Shown piece by piece: positions 46,832-56,470 of a DNA stretch of 64,000 nucleotides. Every line of letters starts with the position of its first letter. The first letter of the stretch is position 1. The DNA comes from Bacillota bacterium (GTDB lineage: Bacteria > Bacillota > Clostridia > Lachnospirales > Lachnospiraceae): NCBI GenBank assembly GCA_023386315.1, contig JAEWJZ010000014.1:67001-131000 (forward strand), given 5' to 3'. The position numbers and the translations under genes are program-made. The notes under the pieces were generated by a model. It saw only the letters and a program-made list of their open reading frames with translations, had not been told where the DNA came from and ran no database searches.

Positions 46832-48425
46832 CTTCTACTCTCCCTTCCTCTTCCATGCCCATGTTATCCGGGGTTAAAGGTATACCCGAAGGATGCTTAT
46901 CTGATTTTAAAATGCATGCCATGATTTTTTCCTGTGTGGCTTCCTGTGCACTCATTTCTCCTGCAATATGTCCCTCGTTCATGATATAAATGCGGTCCGA
47001 CATTCCAAGAATCTCCGGAAGCTCTGAGGATATCATGATAATTGATTTTCCGGCAGCAGCCAGGCGGTTTATAATACAGTAAATCTCATATTTGGCACCT
47101 ACATCAATTCCTCTGGTCGGTTCATCTAAAATCATAATATCAGGCTCTGTAAACATCCATTTGGATAAAAGAACCTTTTGCTGGTTTCCTCCGCTTAAAT
47201 TCCCTACTGACTGTTCTACGGAAGGGCATTTTGTCTTCAGCTTATTGATGTAATCTTCGGCAGCCAGAACTTCCTTATCCTTATCAATAATAGTTCTGAA
47301 GCTGACTGCGCGCAGATTGGCAAGTGTGGTATTGATTCGTATGGGGTTTCCAAGAATCAGACCATTTCCTTTCCGGTCTTCTGTTACGTAGGCTAACTTA
47401 TGGCGGATCGCGTCCCGTACGGAACGCAGATGGACTTCCTGCCCATGAATCTTTAGAGTGCCGGAGATATTTACTCCATAGCTTTTTCCGAAAAGACTCA
47501 TGGCAAGCTCTGTTCTTCCTGCCCCCATTAGTCCGCAGATTCCCACAACTTCCCCTTTTCTTACATATAAGGAAACGTCACTGACCACCTTACGTTCGGA
47601 ATAAAGCGGATGACTGGCATTCCAGTGCTCGACTTCCATGGATTTTTCTCCAATTTGGATGCCGGTACGTCTTGGGAAACGATCCACCAGTTCTCTTCCA
47701 ACCATTCCTTTTATAATCCGGTCCTCTGTAATATGATCTGTCTTACTGTTCAGTGTTTCTATGGTTGAGCCGTCGCGGATGATGGTGATTTTATCCGCTA
47801 CATAGGCAATTTCATTCAGTTTATGTGATATGATGATAGAGGTCATACCCTCTGATTTGAATTTTTTCAAAAGATTCAGAAGCGCTTTTGAGTCTTCTTC
47901 ATTTAATGATGCAGTGGGCTCATCAAGAATCAGCAGCTTTGCATTTTTTGCAAGAGCTTTGGCTATTTCTACCAGCTGCTGCTTTCCTACCCCAATATCC
48001 TTAATAAGCGTATGGGAGGATTCGGAAAGTCCTACTGTCTTTAAGTATTTGTCAGCCTCCCCAAAGGTTTCATTCCAGTTGATTGCGAATTTTTTTCCTT
48101 TTTCATTTCCAAGATACATGTTTTCGGCAATTGTCATGTAGGGAACCAGTGCCAGCTCCTGATGGATTATGACGATCCCCTTCTTTTCACTGTCGCTGAT
48201 ATGACTGAATTTACAGATTTCTCCGTTGTAAATAATGTCTCCCTCGTAAGATCCATAGGGATAGATACCGCTGAGTACATTCATCAGAGTGGACTTACCC
48301 GCTCCATTTTCGCCCACCAGAGCATGGATCTCCCCTTCTTCTACCTGAAGGTTCACTAAATCCAGGGCTTTCACACCCGGAAACGTCTTGGTGATGTTTT
48401 TCATTTCCAAAAGTATATTTGCCAA
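46821..48425 (-). CDS. mmsA: Monosaccharide ABC importer ATPase with two nucleotide-binding domains (MmsA/XylG-like)
   Basis: A 534-residue duplicated ATPase. The first half has Walker [44 protein letters not shown] and Walker [12 protein letters not shown]. The second half has the degenerate [45 protein letters not shown] and [20 protein letters not shown]. This is the pattern of RbsA/XylG/MglA proteins. It is about twenty residues longer than usual at the C-terminus, where it overlaps mmsB. It energises sugar uptake with the two neighbouring gene products. Confidence 0.92.
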   Translation of the reverse strand: MANILLEMKNITKTFPGVKALDLVNLQVEEGEIHALVGENGAGKSTLMNVLSGIYPYGSYEGDIIYNGEICKFSHISDSEKKGIVIIHQELALVPYMTIAENMYLGNEKGKKFAINWNETFGEADKYLKTVGLSESSHTLIKDIGVGKQQLVEIAKALAKNAKLLILDEPTASLNEEDSKALLNLLKKFKSEGMTSIIISHKLNEIAYVADKITIIRDGSTIETLNSKTDHITEDRIIKGMVGRELVDRFPRRTGIQIGEKSMEVEHWNASHPLYSERKVVSDVSLYVRKGEVVGICGLMGAGRTELAMSLFGKSYGVNISGTLKIHGQEVHLRSVRDAIRHKLAYVTEDRKGNGLILGNPIRINTTLANLRAVSFRTIIDKDKEVLAAEDYINKLKTKCPSVEQSVGNLSGGNQQKVLLSKWMFTEPDIMILDEPTRGIDVGAKYEIYCIINRLAAAGKSIIMISSELPEILGMSDRIYIMNEGHIAGEMSAQEATQEKIMACILKSDKHPSGIPLTPDNMGMEEEGRVEDGE

Positions 48426-48503
48426 GAATATCCCTCCCTCTTTATATATTCAGAGGACGGCTTTCATTTATAAAAGCCGTCCCCCATAAGGAAATCCGCC
48501 TGA

Positions 48504-49664
48504 TTACTTTAACTGATCCTCTGTATAATAGCCGGAAGTGATCAGCATCTCTTTATAGTTGTCAACTGTAACAACTACCGGGTCACAAAGATAAGTAGGA
48601 ATGATTCCGGTTCCGTTGTCATAGGACTTGGTATCATTGATTTCAGCTTTGCCGCCCTGCATAACGGAATCTACCATCTTAACTACCTGGGTAGCCAGAG
48701 TTCTGGTATCTTTGAATACGCTCATGGCCTGTTTTCCCTGAAGCATGTTCTTTACGTTGGCAATGTCGCAGTCCTGGCCGGTGATAACCGGATATTTTCC
48801 GGTGTAGGAAGAAGCAAGTGCATTCTCAACGCCAAGAGCGGTGGAATCGTTGGAGCAGAGAACTGCGTCAAGTACGGTTCCGTCTGAATAGTTGCCTGCA
48901 ATAATGGTATCCATACGGTTCTGGGCTTTCTCAGAATCCCATTTCTCGGTTGCAACCTGTTCAAAAGCTGTCTGGCCGGATTTGACAACCAGTCTGCCGT
49001 TGTCTACATATTTCTTTAAAACATCCATAGCTCCTCCGAAGAAGAACTTGCAGTTATTATCAGCAGGATCGCCTGTGAAGAATTCGATATTCTTCGGATC
49101 GCCGGCTTTGTCAAGCCCAAGAGACTTCTCTAAATATTCGCCCTGCTTCTGGCCTACTTTGTAATTATCAAAGGTGGCATAATAGGTAACTGCATCGGAG
49201 TTCATGATCAGACGGTCATAGGCGATAACCGGAATCCCCATTGATTTTGCCTGGGAAAGAGGCTCTCCTAAGGAGCTTCCGTCAATGGATGCGATAACTA
49301 ACATCTTGCAGCCATTGGAGATCATGTTTTCAATCTGGGAAACCTGAGTCTGAACATCATTACTGGCATACTGAAGATCTACCTTATAGCCTGCTGCCTC
49401 CAGTTCCTTTTTCATGTTGGCGCCATCCTGATTCCATCTCTGCAAATCCTTGGTCGGCATGGCAACACCGATTAAAACTCCATCTTTCTTATCTGCTTTT
49501 GTTTCTGCTGCAGTGGTCTCCGCTGCTTTGGTTGTCTCAGCAGCTGCTGCCGTAGTGGTTTCAGGAGCCTTGGTCTCCGGTGCCTTGCTTCCCCCGCTGC
49601 ACCCGGCCAGCATTCCTGCTGTCATGGCAAGTGTCATCGCCACTGCTAAAAGTTTTCTTTTCAT
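48504..49664 (-). CDS. chvE: Multiple-sugar-binding lipoprotein (ChvE-like)
   Basis: A lipoprotein signal peptide (lipobox LAGC, Cys22) and an Ala/Thr/Glu-rich linker of about 35 residues precede a periplasmic-binding-protein fold. AMPTKDLQRWNQDGANMKKE, LQYASNDVQTQVSQIENMI, VIASIDGSSLGEPLSQAKS, AYDRLIMNSDAVTYYATFDN and VLCSNDSTALGVENALASS follow the ChvE/MmsE pattern closely. It captures monosaccharides outside the membrane for mmsA/mmsB. GGAGGAGGA precedes the ATG. The gene opens the importer operon; a terminator upstream separates it from the sensory operon. Confidence 0.92.
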   Translation of the reverse strand: MKRKLLAVAMTLAMTAGMLAGCSGGSKAPETKAPETTTAAAAETTKAAETTAAETKADKKDGVLIGVAMPTKDLQRWNQDGANMKKELEAAGYKVDLQYASNDVQTQVSQIENMISNGCKMLVIASIDGSSLGEPLSQAKSMGIPVIAYDRLIMNSDAVTYYATFDNYKVGQKQGEYLEKSLGLDKAGDPKNIEFFTGDPADNNCKFFFGGAMDVLKKYVDNGRLVVKSGQTAFEQVATEKWDSEKAQNRMDTIIAGNYSDGTVLDAVLCSNDSTALGVENALASSYTGKYPVITGQDCDIANVKNMLQGKQAMSVFKDTRTLATQVVKMVDSVMQGGKAEINDTKSYDNGTGIIPTYLCDPVVVTVDNYKEMLITSGYYTEDQLK

Positions 49665-49760
49665 TGAATATCCTCCTCCAATACTTGTTTTTGATATTCC
49701 TATATTAACATGGGAGCATCAGGACTTGTTTGTTAACCGTTAGCACGGATTCATCCACAT

Positions 49761-49791
49761 AAAAAAAGCCCTGAAAGAACAGGACTTTTTT
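49761..49791 (-). terminator. Rho-independent terminator between the sensory operon and the importer operon
   Basis: On the minus strand CAGGACTTTTT-complement (49780-49790) pairs with AAAAAGCCCTG-complement (49763-49773) with one G-U pair, ending in a T run. Confidence 0.82.
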
Positions 49792-49807
49792 ATCTGACAA
49801 AAAAATG

Positions 49808-50860
49808 CTACTGCTGTATGACATTTAAATATACATCTTCCCGGGCATGAAAACCTCCCTGAATGATGACGGAATCCATATTTTCCCGGGTGACTGCCAC
49901 CGGCTTCAGTTCCAGATACGGTACATCATAGGTACCGTCATGAATCGTCTGGTCAATTCCTTTTAAGGGTTCCCCCCTGCCAAGCATGACCGCATACTCT
50001 GCAGCCAGTCTGGCTTCCTCTTCCACCGATTTAAAAGCAGTCATATTCTGGGTTCCCTCCACAATCCGCTGACAGGCCATTAAATCTCCGTCCTGGCCCA
50101 CAAGGCACACCTTTCCTGCCAGCCGGTCCTCGGAAAGGGCTTTAAAAACCTGGGTGGCCAGATCATCATTTCCGCACATGATCCCCTTCACATCCGGATA
50201 TTTTTCAAGGGCTTCCTTGGCATAGTCGTAAGCATGCTCCGCAAGCCAGCCCTCACAGTTGTTCTGATAGACCACATCTAAATTTTTTCCTTCCAAAACG
50301 GAATAAAAGCCCTCACGGATCATCGCCACATTGTGATCGGATTCCGGTCCCTGTATCATGACAATTTTGCCGCCATCAGGAATATTCTTAACCAGATTCT
50401 CCGCCATCAGGTTCCCTACCCCCCTGTTGTCGAAGGATATATACATATCACTGTCGGCATTTAGTACCAGGCGGTCATAGCTCATGGTCTTTATTCCTGC
50501 CGCTTTTGCCTTTTTCATCACGTCTGCCAGCGCTTCGCAGTCACCTGCCACTACCACGATTACATCCATCTGCTTCTTGATAAAGTACTGAATCTGCTCA
50601 ATCTGCTCATTCACATCTCCATTGGCGTTCTGCACATTGACTTCAGCCCCCATCTCTTTTGCAGCGGAAACAAAAACATCACGGTCTCTGATCCACCGCT
50701 CAATGACAAATGAGTCAATGCTCAGTCCGATCTGCAAAGGCCGGTCCCCCTCCTTTTCCTGCACCTGCACTGTAGTCTCAACTTCCGCCTGTCCGCATCC
50801 TGACGTCAGAATGCAGCAGGCTAATACCGTAAGTAATAACCTCCCGCCCCACATTTTCAT
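49808..50860 (-). CDS. Xylose-type sugar-binding lipoprotein (XylF-like)
   Basis: A 350-residue lipoprotein (lipobox TSGC, Cys22) with a type I periplasmic-binding fold. IGLSIDSFVIERWIRDRDVF, VQNANGDVNEQIEQIQYFI, VVVAGDCEALADVMKKAKAA, SYDRLVLNADSDMYISFDN and VGQDGDLMACQRIVEGTQNM resemble XylF. It is the last gene of an operon with a sensor kinase and an AraC-type regulator, five bases after the latter. It could feed sugar to the importer operon downstream or act as the ligand-sensing partner of the kinase. The exact sugar is unproven. Confidence 0.86.
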   Translation of the reverse strand: MKMWGGRLLLTVLACCILTSGCGQAEVETTVQVQEKEGDRPLQIGLSIDSFVIERWIRDRDVFVSAAKEMGAEVNVQNANGDVNEQIEQIQYFIKKQMDVIVVVAGDCEALADVMKKAKAAGIKTMSYDRLVLNADSDMYISFDNRGVGNLMAENLVKNIPDGGKIVMIQGPESDHNVAMIREGFYSVLEGKNLDVVYQNNCEGWLAEHAYDYAKEALEKYPDVKGIMCGNDDLATQVFKALSEDRLAGKVCLVGQDGDLMACQRIVEGTQNMTAFKSVEEEARLAAEYAVMLGRGEPLKGIDQTIHDGTYDVPYLELKPVAVTRENMDSVIIQGGFHAREDVYLNVIQQ

Positions 50861-50865
50861 AACAC

Positions 50866-52452
50866 TTACCTCTCCCTGTATTCGGTTGGTGTCATCCCTT
50901 CATATTTCTTGAAAATTCTGCTGAAATAGTTGGGATCACTGTAGCCGGACATCACACAGATCTCTTTAATGCTGTATCTGGGATCCTCCAGCAGCCTTCT
51001 GGCATTCTTAATTCTGGTTCTGGTTACATATTCAATGAAATTCTCCCCTACTTCCTGCTTAAACAGCTTGCTGAAATAATAGGGGCTGATATCCACCATT
51101 CGTGATACGTCATCAAGAGAAATATCCCTGGCATAATTCTCGTCAATATATCCCTTGACTCTGGATACCACATTTTCATATTCCCGTTCCCTGGATGTGC
51201 TGATCTTGTCGCAGATATCTCTGGTTTTGTTTAAGAACCAGCGCCGCATCCCCTCCCCGTCAGCTGCTTCCTTCAGCTCATCCATATAATTTTCCCGATA
51301 ACGGAACCCGTAGCGGACATTGCCGGCTTCAAAAGCCCTTCGCTCCAGTCTCATCACCAGTTCCAGAATCTTGATTTCAATATTGGATCTTACATTTCCG
51401 TCATGGACCAGCATCCAGTCAAAAAATTCATTGGCGCAGGATAACGCACCTTCCCGGTCTGCTTTTATGCCCCTTTGAAGGTACTGGTTCTCCAGATCCA
51501 GAGGGTATTCCCCATCGTATTCCGCCACCGCCGGAATATCAGTGATATGCACCACATGGCTGTCGCTTTCCCGCAGGGATTTTAAGGCTTCCGTATAGGA
51601 GTCCCGGACTCCCGCAAGAACCTTTACAGAACCGATACCGCCCCTGCATTTCATGTCCATGCTGTTTTCCAGCTTATGAATCATATTTCTGGTTCTGGTA
51701 ATCACTTCCACCCGCTTCTCATACTGCATCTTTTCCTGATCAAAGGAAAGGAACAGGACCAGACGGTTTCCCATGGCTGGACCAATGACACATTCAAAAT
51801 AGTCTTTGACAATTTCCCGGATCGTACTGTAATATTTATTGACCTTTACCCCCACCCCGATGGCATTGGTCATGGTTCCTCCTTCCATGCTGTCCCCAAA
51901 TTCCAGAACCACGATGAATCCGTAGGGTTTTCGGATATCAAGCATCTCCGGATATCCACTGTGAAGAGGGTCCGAATCTTCCTGAAGGATGGTGTAAATG
52001 AAGCCGCTTTCGATCATGGGAATGACGATTTCCAGCCGTTCCCTTATTTTTAAATCGTCACTTATCTTCTGTCTTGCTTCCTCAACCTGATGCATGGCTT
52101 TTACGCATACATCGAGAATTTTTTTCTTGTTAACCGGCTTCATAATGAATTCCATCACGCCAAGGTTTACCGCTTCCTGTGCATAAGAGAACTTATCAAA
52201 GGCCGTCATTATAATAAAAACCATGGTCTGATTAAATTTACGTATCTCCCTGATTGCCTGGATTCCGCTTAATCCAGGCATCTGGATATCCACAAAAGCA
52301 ATATCCGGGCGGAACAGCCCGGCCTGCTCAATCACCGCTCTTCCAGTCTTCACACAGACGATTTCACATTCGCTTTTGAAGTTTGATTCAATAATACTCC
52401 GTATGGATTCCAGCATAATTCCTTCATCATCTGCAACCAGTATCCGAAACAT
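50866..52452 (-). CDS. AraC-type response regulator (YesN-like)
   Basis: A 528-residue protein with a receiver domain at 1-125 (ILVADDEGIMLESIRSII, phospho-acceptor Asp in DIAFVDIQMPGLSG, Lys in FIMKPV), a middle region of about 290 residues, and a C-terminal AraC/XylS DNA-binding domain (VKGYIDENYARDISLDDVSR, YFSKLFKQEVGENFIEYVTR, SGYSDPNYFSRIFKKYEGMT). The ATG overlaps the kinase stop by 26 bases. It should activate sugar uptake genes when phosphorylated by that kinase, most plausibly the chvE-mmsA-mmsB operon next door. Confidence 0.93.
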   Translation of the reverse strand: MFRILVADDEGIMLESIRSIIESNFKSECEIVCVKTGRAVIEQAGLFRPDIAFVDIQMPGLSGIQAIREIRKFNQTMVFIIMTAFDKFSYAQEAVNLGVMEFIMKPVNKKKILDVCVKAMHQVEEARQKISDDLKIRERLEIVIPMIESGFIYTILQEDSDPLHSGYPEMLDIRKPYGFIVVLEFGDSMEGGTMTNAIGVGVKVNKYYSTIREIVKDYFECVIGPAMGNRLVLFLSFDQEKMQYEKRVEVITRTRNMIHKLENSMDMKCRGGIGSVKVLAGVRDSYTEALKSLRESDSHVVHITDIPAVAEYDGEYPLDLENQYLQRGIKADREGALSCANEFFDWMLVHDGNVRSNIEIKILELVMRLERRAFEAGNVRYGFRYRENYMDELKEAADGEGMRRWFLNKTRDICDKISTSREREYENVVSRVKGYIDENYARDISLDDVSRMVDISPYYFSKLFKQEVGENFIEYVTRTRIKNARRLLEDPRYSIKEICVMSGYSDPNYFSRIFKKYEGMTPTEYRER

Positions 52453-53941
52453 GTACCTCTCCCCCCTTTTTAGGAATCCTTAAAATTACTGAAGTCCCCT
52501 GATCTTCCCCCTCACTGACAATGGAAAACAAATCCTTTTTATTATAGTAAAGTTCCAGACGGGAGATCACATTGTAAATACCGATTCCTGTGGATGCCGA
52601 GTCTTCCTGAATTCTCACGCCTTCCTGAATGTGTTTTAATTTTTCTTTATCGATTCCCTTTCCATTATCATCAATCCGGATCTCTATGGTATCTTCCAGA
52701 TTTTTAACAGAAAGACGGATATTTCCCTGCCAGCTGATATTGCGTATCCCATGGGTTACTGCATTTTCAACCAGAGGCTGCAAAGTCATGCTTGGTATGG
52801 AATAATCCAGGGCTTCCTCTTCCACTCTGGATTCGTAATGAATATCTCCCGCGAACCGGACATTTAATATATAAATATAGTTCTCAACCGTATCCACCTC
52901 TTCCCGAATGGTGGCATCCTCAGAGCTCTTTTTTACATTGTACCGGAAGAAATCCGCCATCTTTTCCATGAATACCGAGGTTTTTTCCGCATCCTCCATC
53001 ATTGCAAGCTGTACGCCTGCATTTAAGGAATTAAAAAGGAAATGAGGATTAATCTGGGACTGTAAATATCTTAAGCGGGCCTCCTTAAGATGGTTTTCCA
53101 TCAGAAGCTCCCGTTCCTTCATCTCCTGCTCTTTCTCCGCACTCTCTTTAATTTTATTCACATAATCAGCCAAACTGTCCACCATCTGATTAAATGTCTT
53201 CGTCACGATTCCCAGTTCGTCCCCCGACCGGATATAGGGCACCTTTACATGAAAATTTCCCTGACCCACCAGCTTGGCTGTATGTGCCAGACTGGTGAGG
53301 GGTGTAACAATGTCCCTGGTCATCATCATCATTACCGTCAGGCTGATAATCATGACGATAACCAGTATGACAGAACTGATGACCTCTAAGTACTGAAGTG
53401 CCGCCTGAAGTGTCTGATAGCTTGCAGAGTTGTTCTTAAACTGCCTGCTGTTTAACACAGAGATATCGTGGTTAATGAACTGGTAAAGTTTTAAGGCGGA
53501 TTCATAGGAACTTTTATACTTCTCTACATTCTGGCCCCGTTTTGCCTGTACTGTCTCATCTGTGACCGCCAGATAGCTGTCAGACATATTCCGTATATTT
53601 TTCTCCAGAATCTGAACCGGATTATCTGTGACCACAACATTCAGCCCTTCTAAAAGCTTTCTGTAGTCCTGTTCTGCACGATAGTAATCCGTTAATGATT
53701 CCGAGTCTTTTACCTGCAGGTATTTGTACATAAAATTCTGTACATCAGTCAGGGCATCGGACAATTCATTTAAATTCACATTGCTCATATAAACAGAATT
53801 CATCCGTTCCACCATCTGGTTAATCTGGGCATAGATAAATAAATTGCTGGCGAAGAGGACCACTGCAGTCACCGCTATTTCCAGAAAGAGCTTTCTGGTG
53901 ATGGGTAAATTCTCCCAAATTGTATTACGCTTAATTTCCAT
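52427..53941 (-). CDS. Membrane sensor histidine kinase (YesM/LytS family)
   Basis: A 504-residue kinase with one membrane segment at 17-37, an extracytoplasmic sensor helix bundle (about 38-180), a second segment (about 183-208), a HAMP domain, and a His_kinase/HATPase module. LRYLQSQINPHFLFNSLNAG contains the phospho-accepting His typical of the family; VENAVTHGIRNI and RIDDNGKGIDKEKL are the ATP-binding N and G boxes. The start overlaps the stop of the upstream binding-protein gene by 11 bases, so binding protein, kinase and regulator are translated together. The signal is presumably a sugar presented by the binding protein. Confidence 0.93.
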   Translation of the reverse strand: MEIKRNTIWENLPITRKLFLEIAVTAVVLFASNLFIYAQINQMVERMNSVYMSNVNLNELSDALTDVQNFMYKYLQVKDSESLTDYYRAEQDYRKLLEGLNVVVTDNPVQILEKNIRNMSDSYLAVTDETVQAKRGQNVEKYKSSYESALKLYQFINHDISVLNSRQFKNNSASYQTLQAALQYLEVISSVILVIVMIISLTVMMMMTRDIVTPLTSLAHTAKLVGQGNFHVKVPYIRSGDELGIVTKTFNQMVDSLADYVNKIKESAEKEQEMKERELLMENHLKEARLRYLQSQINPHFLFNSLNAGVQLAMMEDAEKTSVFMEKMADFFRYNVKKSSEDATIREEVDTVENYIYILNVRFAGDIHYESRVEEEALDYSIPSMTLQPLVENAVTHGIRNISWQGNIRLSVKNLEDTIEIRIDDNGKGIDKEKLKHIQEGVRIQEDSASTGIGIYNVISRLELYYNKKDLFSIVSEGEDQGTSVILRIPKKGGEVHVSDTGCR

Positions 53942-54971
53942 GGGATTTCCGCTCCTGCTTCATGTATTCAGGCGCCTGCTCCTCTGTTACAAACTGTAAA
54001 TCCACGCTGTAAAAGGAGTTGGTCCGTCCGTCCTTTATGGATTCCGTCAGTGCCTGTACGCTGTATTTGCCCATTTGGCTGGTATCAATGCACAGAGTCA
54101 TTGCCATGGTTCCCTTCTCCACTGCCTCCAGTGCCGCTTTGGATTTATAATAACCAATCACCTGGGTTTTTCCCACTCTGTTATAATCTATCACCGCCTG
54201 ATAAACAGCTTCCGTATCCACCTCATCCATACATACAATGATGTCCGGCGGTCCCTGGGCGTTCTGGAACAGATTGCGGACAACCTCCTCTGATTCAAAG
54301 GCTCTTCCCGATGGAATTCTGATTTCCTCCACCTTGATTCTGTCCGCATTTTCCTTCGATGTAACCATACGGTTATTAATCTGATTAAATATCTGGGCCT
54401 GATTGCTGTCTATGGAATTATCATGAAGAAGCATCATAACCCGTGTGATTCCCCCATGGTCAGGCAGAATCTTTAAAATCTGATTGCCGTATTCCTGTCC
54501 AAGCTGGTAGGAATTGATTCCTACATAGCTTTTCCGCTGTGTATTAGGTGCATCATTTAAAATAGTGACGACCGGTATCCCGTTTCTGGCCGCTTCATTG
54601 ATCCGTTCCTCCAGCATACGCTCTCCGGTGTATTCCAGTAAAATCCCGTCAACCCTGGCTGCTATGCTCATATCCATAAAATCCAGAGTAGAGTATTCCG
54701 ATGACTGGTTCTTTCCCTTCAGTTCTACAAAGGCATCATATTGCGCCGCCTCTTCCTTCACACTCTGGTATACATCATTCCAGAACTGGGAATCCAGATT
54801 ATCGATTATCATTACATAATGATATCGGTATGCAACGGTATTTTCCGCATGCTCCACCCCGATCTTTTTCAGCACGTACCCATAAAAGGAGGAGGTTAAA
54901 AGTGTGAGAAATACAATTCCGGCCAAACCGGCAATCATTAATAAAAGCAGGCCCTTTTTCCCGTTTTCCAT
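53931..54971 (-). CDS. Membrane-anchored sugar-binding protein (periplasmic-binding fold), probable kinase co-sensor
   Basis: This 346-residue protein has one N-terminal hydrophobic anchor (LLLLMIAGLAGIVFLTLL) without a lipobox, followed by a type I periplasmic-binding/LacI-like fold (YHYVMIIDNLDSQFWNDVYQ, ARVDGILLEYTG, GIPVVTILNDAP, YVGINSYQLGQEYGNQIL, DIIVCMDEVDTEAVYQAV). Co-transcription with a sensor kinase is typical of sugar-sensing binding proteins in Clostridia. It opens the operon; a -10 box TATAAT is visible about 35 bases before the ATG, and AAGGAGG precedes the start. Confidence 0.85.
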   Translation of the reverse strand: MENGKKGLLLLMIAGLAGIVFLTLLTSSFYGYVLKKIGVEHAENTVAYRYHYVMIIDNLDSQFWNDVYQSVKEEAAQYDAFVELKGKNQSSEYSTLDFMDMSIAARVDGILLEYTGERMLEERINEAARNGIPVVTILNDAPNTQRKSYVGINSYQLGQEYGNQILKILPDHGGITRVMMLLHDNSIDSNQAQIFNQINNRMVTSKENADRIKVEEIRIPSGRAFESEEVVRNLFQNAQGPPDIIVCMDEVDTEAVYQAVIDYNRVGKTQVIGYYKSKAALEAVEKGTMAMTLCIDTSQMGKYSVQALTESIKDGRTNSFYSVDLQFVTEEQAPEYMKQERKSHGN

Positions 54972-55003
54972 AATTGTGTCCTCCTTGTCTTTCCACTAAG
55001 TTT

Positions 55004-55009
55004 ATTATA
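55004..55009 (-). promoter_or_regulatory. Probable -10 box for the sensory operon
   Basis: TATAAT on the minus strand (55004-55009), about 35 bases before the start at 54971. No consensus -35 was found. Confidence 0.45.
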
Positions 55010-55042
55010 CTAAATGACCGGGCAAAACAAAAGCAGGAGAAA

Positions 55043-55089
55043 ATTGTTAAAAGGTAGCATTTTTTCGTAAAATGCTACCTTTTAACAAT
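55043..55089 (-). terminator. Perfect 21-bp hairpin between the MATE gene and the sensory operon
   Basis: Arms 55043-55063 and 55069-55089 are exact reverse complements around a five-base loop. On the minus strand it lies 27 bases past the MATE stop and is followed by TTTTCTCC, so it probably ends the upstream operon. Confidence 0.75.
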
Positions 55090-55116
55090 ATCCAGGATAC
55101 ACCTGCCTGCTTTTAA

Positions 55117-56454
55117 TCACTTCATAATCCTGGCAAAGCGGACCAGCAGAAGGATCAGAGCCAGCCCCCATGCGAGAGGAGTAGACAGGCATGCTCCCGC
55201 GTATCCGGCATATGGAATAAAAAGAATACATCCTGCCCATCTTGCAATCAGTTCAATTACCCCTCCAGCCAAAGGTACTAATGCTTCCTCCATTCCCTGC
55301 AGGGCGCTTCTTAATATCTGAAGCGAACACAGCAGCCAGAAAAAAACTGCAATAATTAAAAGATAATGGTATCCATATTCTACCACCCGGACATCATAAT
55401 GATCCAGAAAAAGTCCGATAAATTGTCTCCCCAGAAACACACTTATGAAGGATGCGAAAGCTGCCGTCCCCAGTCCTATTAAAATGCTGCTTCGTATTCC
55501 CTGCCGAAGCCTGTCTTTATTTCCCGCACCATAATTCTGCCCGCAATAGACCTCCATGGTTATGGCCAGAGTGGTGAAAGGAAGCGTCACCAGATTCTCC
55601 ACTTTGCTTGCCGCCACATATCCGGCAATCACAAGAGAGCCAAAACGGTTTAAATAAGCCTGCAGTATCATAATTCCCACTGCTGTTACAGAAAACTGCA
55701 GTGCCATGGGAAGACCAATTCTTATATGTCTCCACGCCTCTGAGAAAAAAACGCTGAAATGCCGCTTCTCCATTCTGAACTGGGGATATTTTCCATGAGC
55801 ATAAAGATGACAGACTGCAGCCGAAAAAAACTGGGCCAAAACCGTACTCACCGCCACCCCGGTCACTCCGGCGTGAAGCCAGATTACCGCAGCCAGATCC
55901 AGAATTATATTTAAAACAGAAGATAAAACCAGAAAATAAAGGGGAGTCCGGCTGTCACCGATCGCCCTTAGTATTCCGACAATCAAATTGTAATAAACAG
56001 CCGCTCCCAGACCTGCATAAACAATCAGCATATATCGTAACGCATATGGAAAAATATCTTCCGGTGTGTTCATTCTCTCCAAAAGAGGCCTTGCAGTCAC
56101 CACTCCGAAAAAGGTTAAAAGCAGAGTTATTATAGCACACAGGCAAAATGATGCCGCAATCGAGGATTTTGTTCTTTCTGTATCTCCTGCTCCAACCCTC
56201 TGAGCTGTTATCACCGAAAATCCTCCCGTGATGCCGGTGGCAAATCCAATAATCAGAAAATTTATGGCTCCCGCAGCTCCGACTCCTGCCAGTTCCTTAA
56301 TACCAACCAGACGGCCTATGATCACGGCATCCGTCATGCTGTAAAGCTGCTGAAACAAATTTCCCAAGAAAGATGGAACAGAAAACAGCACAATCACTTT
56401 CCACGGTTCCTGTGCTGTCATTCTGTCCATACCTTGTTCCCTGATTCCATTCAT
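55117..56454 (-). CDS. MATE-family multidrug/metabolite efflux transporter
   Basis: About 445 residues with twelve hydrophobic segments in two related halves. The MATE pattern is clear: FSVPSFLGNLFQQLYSMTDA near the start, IGRLVGIKELAGVGAAGAIN, and FVAASKVENLVTLPF-like sequence in the second half. It exports small cations or organic compounds using a sodium or proton gradient. The start at 56454 has GGAGG ten bases upstream; the in-frame ATG at 56496 overlaps the preceding permease. It is the last gene of the GDPD/ABC operon, so it may relieve the cell of a by-product of the imported compound. The substrate is unknown. Confidence 0.88.
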   Translation of the reverse strand: MNGIREQGMDRMTAQEPWKVIVLFSVPSFLGNLFQQLYSMTDAVIIGRLVGIKELAGVGAAGAINFLIIGFATGITGGFSVITAQRVGAGDTERTKSSIAASFCLCAIITLLLTFFGVVTARPLLERMNTPEDIFPYALRYMLIVYAGLGAAVYYNLIVGILRAIGDSRTPLYFLVLSSVLNIILDLAAVIWLHAGVTGVAVSTVLAQFFSAAVCHLYAHGKYPQFRMEKRHFSVFFSEAWRHIRIGLPMALQFSVTAVGIMILQAYLNRFGSLVIAGYVAASKVENLVTLPFTTLAITMEVYCGQNYGAGNKDRLRQGIRSSILIGLGTAAFASFISVFLGRQFIGLFLDHYDVRVVEYGYHYLLIIAVFFWLLCSLQILRSALQGMEEALVPLAGGVIELIARWAGCILFIPYAGYAGACLSTPLAWGLALILLLVRFARIMK

Positions 56455-56470
56455 AGCATTATTTCCTCCA

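Noticed and set aside
49665..49760. Riboswitch or CRE-type operator before the chvE operon
   Set aside because: No conserved aptamer or clear operator could be made out in the short gap, so none is claimed.
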